From Kiritimatiellia bacterium (GTDB taxonomy: Bacteria > Verrucomicrobiota > Kiritimatiellia > RFP12 > UBA1067), in the NCBI GenBank assembly GCA_028701555.1, contig JAQVQN010000206.1, positions 1-5,066 on the forward strand: a stretch of DNA of 5,066 nucleotides, given 5' to 3'. Shown in pieces: positions 1-5,066 of the stretch. The position numbers and the translations under genes are program-made. Positions within the stretch are counted from its first letter, which is position 1. Every line of letters starts with the position of its first letter. Under the pieces are notes generated by a model. That model was given only the letters and a program-made list of their open reading frames with translations. It made no database searches and was not told where the DNA came from.

Positions 1-141
1 CATTCGGTCCAGAATCGGCTGATAGTAGTCGAATACCGGCGTTTTAGACGCATCTCCGCCAGTACTTGCACAAAGGCTGCACACAGCTAACAGCGAACAA
101 ATCAAGGTCGGCACAAAGGCCAATTTAGCATAATTTCGCAT
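1..141 (-). CDS. N-terminus of an exported protein of unknown function (partial)
   Basis: Read leftward from the ATG at 141, the frame is open for all 47 codons to the window edge, so only the N-terminus is visible. It starts MRNYAKLAFV, followed by a hydrophobic core at about residues 7-25, then a polar stretch (STGGDASK) and FDYYQPILDRM. This is the shape of a signal peptide or membrane anchor with a short linker. Three cysteines lie in the hydrophobic part (C15, C21, C24), but none has a proper lipobox: residue -1 of C21 is Val and of C24 is Leu. A lipoprotein is therefore possible but not supported; SPase I cleavage near A25 or a retained anchor are alternatives. There is no Shine-Dalgarno in front of the ATG, and a -10-like element ends only 6 bases upstream, so translation may be leaderless. 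The YYQPILDR stretch faintly recalls the start of envelope or secretion-associated proteins, which is too little for a function. Confidence 0.72.
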   Translation of the reverse strand, partial: MRNYAKLAFVPTLICSLLAVCSLCASTGGDASKTPVFDYYQPILDRM

Positions 142-147
142 AGGATT

Positions 148-176
148 AAGATAGCAGAACGCAGCTGTCCGGTAAA
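148..176 (-). promoter_or_regulatory. Candidate sigma70-type promoter for the leftward exported protein
   Basis: On the minus strand TTTACC (plus-strand 176-171) is followed by a 17-base spacer and TATCTT (153-148), with TGC directly before it as an extended -10. Each hexamer matches 4 of 6 consensus bases. The -10 ends 6 bases from the ATG, which would put the transcription start on or next to the start codon. This is pattern matching only. Confidence 0.4.
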
Positions 177-204
177 GCGGTGATTGGCGCGGGTAAACTT
201 GCGG

Positions 205-234
205 TTGACAGCGGCGGTCGGGCTTTGCTAAATT
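205..234 (+). promoter_or_regulatory. Candidate sigma70-type promoter for the small basic protein and tRNA-Cys
   Basis: A perfect -35 hexamer TTGACA (205-210) is followed by an 18-base spacer and TAAATT (229-234; 4 of 6), preceded by TGC as an extended -10. Reading the -10 as CTAAAT (228-233) gives a 17-base spacer but a poorer match. The predicted start is near 241, only about 5 bases before the ATG at 246. The promoter probably drives the tiny gene and, by read-through across 12 bases, the tRNA. Confidence 0.55.
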
Positions 235-245
235 CCACACCCGTT

Positions 246-341
246 ATGGGACAACAACTTAGAAAACGCGTGAAGCGTCAACGCCGCGATGCCCGCAACA
301 AACGGGTGAAAGAGCGTCAGCGCGCCGCAATGAAAAAATAA
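246..341 (+). CDS. Tiny, strongly basic protein of 31 residues, unknown function
   Basis: This short frame runs ATG to TAA and encodes MGQQLRKR followed by a lysine/arginine-dense chain ending AAMKK. It has 9 Arg and 6 Lys against one Asp and one Glu, a net charge of about +13 in 31 residues, with no Cys, His or aromatic residue. The composition suggests an RNA- or ribosome-binding peptide, probably one long helix; this is inference from composition alone. I have the impression that similar MGQQ-starting basic peptides occur in Verrucomicrobia-like genomes, but I cannot verify it. Supporting evidence for a real gene is the well-placed promoter just upstream, the clean stop 12 bases before tRNA-Cys, and a frame that would be hard to keep by chance with this bias. 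Against it, the start has no Shine-Dalgarno. If the promoter call is right the mRNA has almost no leader. Likely co-transcribed with the tRNA. Confidence 0.6.
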   Translation: MGQQLRKRVKRQRRDARNKRVKERQRAAMKK

Positions 342-353
342 GAGCTTCCGTCG

Positions 354-427
354 GGTGCGATGGCCGAGTGGTTAGGCAGAGGTCTGCAAAACCTCGTACA
401 GCGGTTCAATTCCGCTTCGCACCTCCA
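354..427 (+). tRNA. tRNA-Cys (anticodon GCA)
   Basis: A full cloverleaf can be drawn. The acceptor stem pairs 354-360 with 417-423 (GGTGCGA/TCGCACC), all seven pairs Watson-Crick. The D-stem pairs 363-365 with 375-377 around a GAGTGGTTAG loop. The anticodon stem pairs 379-383 with 391-395 (GAGGT/ACCTC). Its loop at 384-390 is CTGCAAA, giving anticodon GCA at 386-388. The variable region is GTAC. The T-stem pairs 400-404 with 412-416 (AGCGG/CCGCT) around TTCAATT. The discriminator is T424, the identity base expected for tRNA-Cys, and CCA is encoded at 425-427. The 74-base length is normal. It decodes UGC and UGU cysteine codons. It lies 12 bases behind the tiny basic gene and 103 bases before the dipeptidase gene, and is probably cut from a transcript starting near 241. 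Confidence 0.97.
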
Positions 428-459
428 TTTCCCCTCAGGAAACGGAAAGCTTGCCGAAC

Positions 460-509
460 AGCCAAGACGCAAAGAGGACATTTCCAGTCTCTTTGCGCCT
501 TCGCGTTTT
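460..509 (+). terminator. Imperfect hairpin followed by TTTT: possible terminator or dispersed repeat copy
   Basis: Arms 460-476 and 489-505 are complementary at 14 of 17 positions, including an unbroken 9-base core (CGCAAAGAG at 468-476 with CTCTTTGCG at 489-497), around a 12-base loop. The second arm is followed at once by TTTT (506-509). Sitting 33 bases after tRNA-Cys, it could end the tRNA transcript, although the T-run is short and three mismatches weaken the stem base. The ACGCAAAGA-type wording also resembles small repeats scattered in gaps of many environmental genomes, so it may be a repeat copy instead of, or as well as, a terminator. Confidence 0.4.
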
Positions 510-530
510 ACGGTCAATTAAGGAAGAGAC

Positions 531-1907
531 ATGATCGACTCATCTTTCGCGTCCGCCTATTTTGAAACGCACCGTCAAACGATTCTGGCAGAGTGGTTTG
601 ATCTGCTGCGGCTGCCGACGGTCGGCGCCGACCCCAAACGGCTTGGAGATTGCTCGCGCGCGGCAGCCTGGCTTAAGAAATATCTCAAGACGATGGGATT
701 TGACACCGAGATCGTCGTTCCCGAGAGCGGTCTGCCCGTGCCCGTGGTGATCGCCGAACGCTTGGGCGCCGCCGGCGCGCCGACAGTGTTGTTTTACGGA
801 CACTATGACGTTCAGCCCGAGGACCCGCTGGACGGCTGGAAGACGCCGCCTTTCGAGCCGACGCTCGCAGAGGATCGAGTATACGCGCGCGGAGCGCAGG
901 ACAATAAAGGCCAAGTCTTCGGCTTCCTGCAGGGAGTCAAAGCCCTGCTGACGGCAGGCGAGAGCCTGCCAACGCTCAAGATCGTGCTGGAGGGACAGGA
1001 GGAGAGCGGCAGCGAAGCCCTGCACCTGCTGGCTCCGCAACTGGCCAAACGCCTGCGGGCGGACGTGCTGATGGTCAGCGACACTTCCTGCGCCGCTGAC
1101 GGGAGGCCTTCTATAGTAGCCGGACTGCGCGGCGTACGCCATTTCACAGTCACCCTGACCGGCCCCGACTATGACCTGCACTCCGGCATACACGGCGGTG
1201 TGGCGCCCAATCCCGCGCAAGGAATGGCCGAGCTGCTGGCGAGCCTACACAATGCAGACGGATCCGTAGCCGTCACGGGCTTTTGCGACCAAGTGCGCGA
1301 GCCGACCGGCGAGGAACTTGACCTGGCGCATCAAAGCATGGCTACGGAAGAGGATTACTTGCGCGAGATCGGCTGTCCGCCGTACGGCGGCACACAAGGG
1401 GTCGACCATGTGACGCGCGGCAGCTTCATGCCCACAATCGAGATCAACGGCATCCATTCGGGGTACGGCGGGCCGGGCTCCAAGACCGTCATACCCTCTT
1501 CGGCCTTTGCGAAGATCAGTATGCGGCTGGTGCCGGACCAACGGCCTGACGATGTCATGGAGGCAGTGGAAGCTCACCTCAAACTGCATTGTCCCAGAGG
1601 CCTCAAGCTGGCTATATCAGAAACCTGCGCTGGTGCGCCGGGATTCCGGCTTGAGCTTAAAACCCCGGTTTTTCGTTTGGCGGCAGATGTCCTGGGCCAG
1701 CTCGATCCCCGCGGGGCGGTATTCCGCTGGGAAGGCGCATCGATACCGATCGTATCCGAACTGCGCCACATCTCAGGTGCGGCACCGTTGCTGGTGGGGT
1801 TCGGGCAGGAGGAGGACAAAATACACTGCCCGAACGAATCGTTCAGTCTGGACCAGTTCATACGGGTGATGGCCTGGGCTTCCATGATGCTGAAGGCGCT
1901 GGCGTGA
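531..1907 (+). CDS. M20-family metallodipeptidase
   Basis: A 458-residue zinc-dependent exopeptidase of peptidase family M20, in the dipeptidase/carnosinase-like branch (typically about 450-470 residues, so full length). Such enzymes split dipeptides or other small amides in the cytoplasm; the substrate cannot be read from sequence. All expected active-site residues are present: H91 in GHYDVQP with D93 two residues on, bridging D124 in ARGAQDNKG, catalytic E157 and metal ligand E158 in GQEESGS, D184 in MVSDTS, and H432 in IHCPNESF. H217 in DLHSGIHGG belongs to the inserted dimerisation domain (roughly residues 200-370) and in relatives completes the partner's active site. No signal peptide is seen. 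The ATG at 531 is preceded by AGGAAGAG with suitable spacing, which decides the start. No clear promoter of its own was found in the 103 bases behind the tRNA. A long minus-strand frame inside it is only a codon-bias shadow. Confidence 0.95.
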   Translation: MIDSSFASAYFETHRQTILAEWFDLLRLPTVGADPKRLGDCSRAAAWLKKYLKTMGFDTEIVVPESGLPVPVVIAERLGAAGAPTVLFYGHYDVQPEDPLDGWKTPPFEPTLAEDRVYARGAQDNKGQVFGFLQGVKALLTAGESLPTLKIVLEGQEESGSEALHLLAPQLAKRLRADVLMVSDTSCAADGRPSIVAGLRGVRHFTVTLTGPDYDLHSGIHGGVAPNPAQGMAELLASLHNADGSVAVTGFCDQVREPTGEELDLAHQSMATEEDYLREIGCPPYGGTQGVDHVTRGSFMPTIEINGIHSGYGGPGSKTVIPSSAFAKISMRLVPDQRPDDVMEAVEAHLKLHCPRGLKLAISETCAGAPGFRLELKTPVFRLAADVLGQLDPRGAVFRWEGASIPIVSELRHISGAAPLLVGFGQEEDKIHCPNESFSLDQFIRVMAWASMMLKALA

Positions 1908-1917
1908 TCCGTCGTCG

Positions 1918-1934
1918 ATTCAATAAAGTTGAAT
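1918..1934. other. Small AT-rich inverted repeat after the dipeptidase gene
   Basis: ATTCAA (1918-1923) and TTGAAT (1929-1934) form a perfect 6-base stem around a 5-base loop, 10 bases after the stop codon. Without G:C-rich pairing or a following T-run it is a poor intrinsic terminator. It may be chance. Confidence 0.2.
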
Positions 1935-1941
1935 AGGCGCC

Positions 1942-2004
1942 GGAGTTAGGAGTTAAGAGTCAAGAGTTAAAAAGCAGGACGCTGGACTCAGGACTCAGGA
2001 ATTA
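1942..2004. repeat. Nine tandem degenerate 7-base repeats, consensus RGASTYA
   Basis: Nine consecutive 7-base units fill these 63 bases without a gap or phase slip. Position 3 is A in all nine, position 2 is G in eight, and position 7 is A in eight. Units 1 and 2 (1942-1955) are both GGAGTTA; units 7 and 8 (1984-1997) are both GGACTCA. Units 3 and 4 begin AGAGT; units 5 and 6 (1970-1983) are the most decayed; unit 9 is GGAATTA. The array occupies half of the 122-base gap between the dipeptidase gene and metF. It resembles in style the short tandemly repeated heptamers described in cyanobacteria, but no relationship is claimed. With a period of 7 it cannot code a repeating peptide in one frame. 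Confidence 0.85.
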
Positions 2005-2008
2005 CAAT
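2003..2008 (+). promoter_or_regulatory. Possible -10 element for metF
   Basis: TACAAT matches the sigma70 -10 consensus at 5 of 6 bases and overlaps the end of the last heptamer. No convincing -35 lies 15-18 bases upstream, inside the repeat array. A start near 2015 would leave a leader of about 15 bases containing GGAAG before the ATG at 2030. Weak evidence. Confidence 0.25.
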
Positions 2009-2029
2009 ACCTTGGGACGGAAGCTAGAC

Positions 2030-2911
2030 ATGTTGTTTTTGGAAAAGCTTGGCGACGGCAGACCCACAGTCTCTTTTGAATTCTTTCCCCCAAAAACCCC
2101 TGAGGGCTGGGCCAAACTGTATGCCACGATCGCCGACACGGCGCGGCTGCGCGTAGACTTGGTGTCGGTGACCTACGGCGCGGGCGGCAGCACCCGCGAG
2201 AACACGCTCGATCTGGTATCTTCGCTGCAAAACAATCTCGGTATCAGCGCTATGGCGCACCTGACCTGTCTGGGACATTCACAAGTCGAGCTTTCGCGCC
2301 TGCTCGACAGGCTGGCAGAAAAGCACGTGCCGGTGATCATGGCGCTGCGCGGCGACCCGCCGCAAGGCGAGTCCTGTTTCCGTCCGCATCCTTACGGTTT
2401 CGCGCACGCCTCCGATCTTATCGGCTTCATCAGGGACGGCTGGCCGCAGTTCCGTATCGGCTGCGCGGCTTATCCCGAGGGTCATCCGGAATCTTGCGCA
2501 GAGGACGGAACACGCGACCCCGCACGCGACATAGAAATTCTGAAGCTCAAGCAAGCGCAAGGTGCTGACTTTGCGATCACACAAATGTTTTTCGATAACA
2601 CGGTCTACGCGCGCTTCGTGAAACAGTCGCGGGCTGCCGGGGTAACCATGCCTTTACTGCCGGGTGTCATGCCGCTCAATTCCGCGCGCCAGATCGAGCG
2701 TTTTGTCGCGCTGTCAGGGTGTTCGATTCCCGAACCGCTGCGGCAGGCGGCGGCTATGGACGACGTGGCCGAGGCGGGCTACTGTTTCGCGCTGGAGCAA
2801 TGCCGCGGCCTGTTGAAAAACGGTGCCCCCGGCATCCATCTCTACACGCTGAACCAGTCGGATTTATCAGGACGGCTGCTCGCGGCGCTGCGGGCGGAAG
2901 GCATGTTTTGA
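2030..2911 (+). CDS. metF: 5,10-methylenetetrahydrofolate reductase MetF
   Basis: This FAD-dependent cytoplasmic enzyme reduces 5,10-methylene-THF to 5-methyl-THF, the methyl donor for methionine synthesis. The 293 residues match the length of bacterial MetF and show only the catalytic TIM-barrel domain, without the regulatory C-terminal domain of eukaryotic enzymes. Signatures in order are SFEFFPPKT (E17, matching catalytic E28 of E. coli), TYGAGGS (48-54), HLTCLGHS (77-84), ALRGDPP (105-111; D109 matches E. coli D120), GCAAYPEGHPES (144-155), LKLKQAQGADFAITQMFFD (171-189; K174 and Q185 match K172 and Q183), PGVMP (211-215) and GAPGIHLYTLN (265-275). I chose ATG 2030 because GGAAG at 2019-2023 is ideally spaced. 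An in-frame TTG at 2012 would add six residues, MGRKLD, which look unlike the family. The 122-base gap upstream is half filled by heptamer repeats, and no S-box/SAM riboswitch is visible. The next gene begins 52 bases downstream. Confidence 0.96.
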   Translation: MLFLEKLGDGRPTVSFEFFPPKTPEGWAKLYATIADTARLRVDLVSVTYGAGGSTRENTLDLVSSLQNNLGISAMAHLTCLGHSQVELSRLLDRLAEKHVPVIMALRGDPPQGESCFRPHPYGFAHASDLIGFIRDGWPQFRIGCAAYPEGHPESCAEDGTRDPARDIEILKLKQAQGADFAITQMFFDNTVYARFVKQSRAAGVTMPLLPGVMPLNSARQIERFVALSGCSIPEPLRQAAAMDDVAEAGYCFALEQCRGLLKNGAPGIHLYTLNQSDLSGRLLAALRAEGMF

Positions 2912-2920
2912 GCAGTCGTG

Positions 2921-2940
2921 GTGTGGGTTTGTGTGGGTTT
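2921..2940. repeat. Perfect 10-base tandem duplication in the metF-GH2 gap
   Basis: GTGTGGGTTT occurs twice back to back and is followed by GTTTAAAC, an 8-base palindrome (2941-2948). GGTTT at 2936-2940 can also pair with AAACC at 2945-2949, but this tiny stem is not a credible terminator. It fills most of the 52 bases between the metF stop and the next start. Looks like simple slippage. Confidence 0.6.
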
Positions 2941-2963
2941 GTTTAAACCATTTGAGGTGGCGA

Positions 2964-5066
2964 ATGAACTGGCGGATGAAAAAAAGCGCGTTCCGAATTG
3001 TGGCTTTGGCCTTGCTGGCAACGGCGTCCGGAGTCACAGCAGCCGAAGTCTATCTGCACGATCTCGACATATCAAAAACTCGGCAGGGCTGGAAAACGGC
3101 GTCACGCGACCTTAATCTTTTCGGCAAGAAACTGCAGGTCGCTGGGCAGACCTACACCAACGGAATGGCCACGCATTCGCCTTCAGAGCTGTATGTGGAA
3201 CTGCGCGGCGCACGGCGTTTCTGTGCCAAGGTCGGAGTGGACGACACCAGCGATCAGGCAGATAAAAAGATGGTTTTTCAAGTGATTGCCGACGGACGCC
3301 TGCTGTGGCAGAGCCCTCCGCTGAAACGCGGCGATACGCCTGTTGCTGCAGATGTGGACCTAACGGGTTTTGAGGTGGCGCTGTTACGGGTAGACCCTTG
3401 GCAAGACGGCACGACAGCGGATCACGCCGATTGGCTCGATGCCTGTTTTATGACTGAAACTGCGGCAAAGCCTCTGGCAATCGATGCGCTGGATTGGCTG
3501 CGAGTCTGGCTCTCCTCTCTGGATACGGCCTTTGCCGTGCCTGCGGGCTCCTGCCGCAGCGGTTCGTTTAAAATCGCCGGCAGGCTGTACACCGAGGGCC
3601 TGGGTTTCAGCGGCGACTCCACCATCTTCTTCATCACGGGCGGGGCCGCGCGTTTCGCGGGCAAGTGCGGCATAGACGATGCAGCAGGCGGCACTGCGGA
3701 GTGCGTGATTCTCGGCGACGGGCAAGAACTGTGGCGCAGCGGCATGATGAAACAAGGCGATACGGCCAAGGTTTTCGACGTGGACCTGTCGCGCGTGAAG
3801 CTGGTCCAATTAAAAACCGAGGGCACAGTTGAGACGCGTACAGCCTGGGTCGAGACCTTTTTCGAGATGCGCGGCACGATGAAGCCTGGGGCCACCTATG
3901 ATCCGGCGGGTTACGCGGAGCTGCCTGAATGGGAGAACCCCGGAGTGTTCCGGGTCGGCACCGAGACTTCTGCCGCCACGATGATGGTTTTCGACTCGGC
4001 CAGGGCCGCCCGCAAGGCTGTTTCACGTGAGGACTCGCCCTTCTTCCTGTCGCTGGACGGGGAGTGGCACTTCCACTGGGTGCCGCATCCAGAACAGCGC
4101 CCTGCGGATTTTTATAGGCCCGACTTCGCAATCAAGGGCTGGAGCACGATGCAGGTGCCAGACTGTGTCGAGGTGCGCGGGCACGGGACTCCGCTATACA
4201 AGAATATCGGCTACTACTTTAAGGTTGACCCGCCTTTTGTGATGGGCGAGCCTGACCCGCGTTATACGACCTTCCGCGAACGCAACGCGGTCAGTTCATA
4301 CCGGCGCGAGTTCACTGTTCCGGAGGGGTGGTCGGGCCGCAAGGTGTTTTTGCGATTCGATGGTTTTTCATCCGCGATGTACGTGTGGCTTAACGGCGAG
4401 AGTCTCGGCTATGCCGAAGACGGCAGGCAAGGCGCGACTTTTGACGCGACCGACCACCTCGTGGAGGGACTGAATATTTTGGCGGTCGAGGTTTACCGGC
4501 TGTGCGACGGATCGTATATGGAAGATCAGGATTTCTGGCGGCTCTCTGGCCTTTACCGCCCTGTTTATCTGTGGTCAACGCCGCAGACGCGACTACGCGA
4601 CTATTTCGTGCGCACAACCACGGTTGAACCCGGCAATTACGCTGGCGAATGGCGGCTGGAGCTAGATGCGGAAATCGCTGGCGCGACGGCAGGCGTCACG
4701 CTCGAGGCCGAACTTTACCCGCACAGCTTCAGCGGCAGGCGCGTGGCGCGGATCAAAGCCGCCCCGAAAGGCGACCGCCTCAGCTTTGATATAACTCTCA
4801 ACTCACCGCGCTTGTGGTCGGCGGAACACCCTAACCTGTACAAGTTGCTTCTGACGCTCAAAGATGCCGAAGGGCGCACGCTCTGCGCAATACCGCAGAA
4901 GGTCGGTTTCCGTCAGGTAGAGACCAGCGGCAGCCAAATTCTGGTTAACGGACAACCGGTGCTGTTCAAGGGCGTGAACCGGCACGAGATGGATCAGGAC
5001 CACGGATACGCGGTGTCTATGGATCGCATGCTCGAAGACATACGGATCATGAAGCGCAACAATATC
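2964..5066 (+). CDS. Secreted GH2 beta-galactosidase-like enzyme with two N-terminal NPCBM-type modules (partial)
   Basis: The frame is open from ATG 2964 to the edge, 701 codons without a stop; the C-terminal part is missing. GAGGTGG at 2954-2960 is a good Shine-Dalgarno. Residues 1-27 form a signal peptide (MKK-rich start, hydrophobic core 12-24, cleavage near TAA/E). An NPCBM carbohydrate-binding module follows at about 28-163, starting YLHDLDIS and carrying THSPS at 70-74. A second, more divergent copy spans about 172-302. The GH2 sugar-binding jelly roll begins at about 360 (LSLDGEWHFHW) and includes PLYKNIGY (N414, matching LacZ N102) and MEDQDFWRLSGLYR (519-532, nearly as in LacZ). An Ig-like domain runs from about 540 to 646. 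GFR (648-650) and KGVNRHE lead into the TIM barrel, with H674 matching LacZ H357. Both catalytic glutamates lie beyond the window, so activity cannot be confirmed. Likely hydrolyses beta-galactosides or a related polysaccharide outside the cytoplasm; the exact sugar is unknown. It may be co-transcribed with metF. Confidence 0.92.
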   Translation, partial: MNWRMKKSAFRIVALALLATASGVTAAEVYLHDLDISKTRQGWKTASRDLNLFGKKLQVAGQTYTNGMATHSPSELYVELRGARRFCAKVGVDDTSDQADKKMVFQVIADGRLLWQSPPLKRGDTPVAADVDLTGFEVALLRVDPWQDGTTADHADWLDACFMTETAAKPLAIDALDWLRVWLSSLDTAFAVPAGSCRSGSFKIAGRLYTEGLGFSGDSTIFFITGGAARFAGKCGIDDAAGGTAECVILGDGQELWRSGMMKQGDTAKVFDVDLSRVKLVQLKTEGTVETRTAWVETFFEMRGTMKPGATYDPAGYAELPEWENPGVFRVGTETSAATMMVFDSARAARKAVSREDSPFFLSLDGEWHFHWVPHPEQRPADFYRPDFAIKGWSTMQVPDCVEVRGHGTPLYKNIGYYFKVDPPFVMGEPDPRYTTFRERNAVSSYRREFTVPEGWSGRKVFLRFDGFSSAMYVWLNGESLGYAEDGRQGATFDATDHLVEGLNILAVEVYRLCDGSYMEDQDFWRLSGLYRPVYLWSTPQTRLRDYFVRTTTVEPGNYAGEWRLELDAEIAGATAGVTLEAELYPHSFSGRRVARIKAAPKGDRLSFDITLNSPRLWSAEHPNLYKLLLTLKDAEGRTLCAIPQKVGFRQVETSGSQILVNGQPVLFKGVNRHEMDQDHGYAVSMDRMLEDIRIMKRNNI

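Noticed and set aside
368..565. A 65-codon plus-strand frame starting inside tRNA-Cys
   Set aside because: It begins in the D-arm of the tRNA, crosses the hairpin and overlaps the dipeptidase start in another frame, with no ribosome-binding site.
540..1220. Long 226-codon minus-strand open frame inside the dipeptidase gene
   Set aside because: It lies wholly opposite a well-identified M20 gene with every active-site motif. The antisense protein shows no recognisable domain; it is a shadow of GC-biased codons.
1942..2004. CRISPR array
   Set aside because: Units are 7 bases long and contiguous, with no spacers, and no cas gene is nearby.
2012..2029. TTG start for metF giving six extra residues
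   Set aside because: ATG 2030 has a better-spaced GGAAG, and the extra residues do not resemble MetF N-termini.
1908..2029. SAM or other methionine-related riboswitch before metF
   Set aside because: The gap is only 122 bases, half of it heptamer repeats, and no long paired aptamer structure or terminator stem could be drawn.
354..2911. A sulphur-metabolism cluster linking tRNA-Cys and metF
   Set aside because: Only two genes touch sulphur amino acids, they are separated by an unrelated dipeptidase gene and over 1.5 kb, and no shared regulatory signal is seen.
3384..4131. Three overlapping minus-strand open frames opposite the GH2 gene
   Set aside because: They cover the NPCBM and GH2 coding sequence, have no domain signature and overlap one another, as expected of antisense shadows.

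Overview
The window reads as a stretch of ordinary bacterial chromosome, fairly GC-rich and densely coded. A tentative home is the Planctomycetes-Verrucomicrobia-Lentisphaerae/Kiritimatiellae group. The hints are a secreted family-2 glycosidase carrying NPCBM modules, a tiny arginine/lysine-rich protein beginning MGQQLRKR, and degenerate short repeats in the gaps between genes. This is inference from general familiarity; no marker gene here settles the phylum.

Layout. At 1-141 (minus strand) is the start of an exported protein that runs off the left edge. A gap of about 100 bases holds two divergent sigma70-like promoters, each placed so that its transcript would start at or within about 5 bases of the start codon it serves. 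Rightward from there lie a 31-residue very basic protein (246-341), tRNA-Cys(GCA) with encoded CCA (354-427), and an imperfect 17-base-arm hairpin followed by TTTT (460-509). Next come a complete M20 metallodipeptidase (531-1907), a gap with nine tandem degenerate 7-base repeats (1942-2004), a complete metF (2030-2911), and a short gap with a 10-base direct duplication. Last is the N-terminal 701 codons of a secreted beta-galactosidase-like GH2 enzyme with two NPCBM-type modules in front (2964-5066, running off the right edge).

How the genes relate. All genes from 246 onward point right, but they belong to different pathways: cysteine decoding, peptide turnover, one-carbon/methionine metabolism and extracellular glycan degradation. 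I see no evidence for one shared system. metF and the GH2 gene are 52 bases apart with no convincing terminator between them, so co-transcription is possible. I found no CRISPR array, insertion sequence, integrase, toxin-antitoxin pair or defence locus. The observations most worth following are the heptamer array in front of metF, the apparently leaderless divergent start sites, the tiny basic protein beside tRNA-Cys, and the second NPCBM module that has lost its THxPS-type motif.
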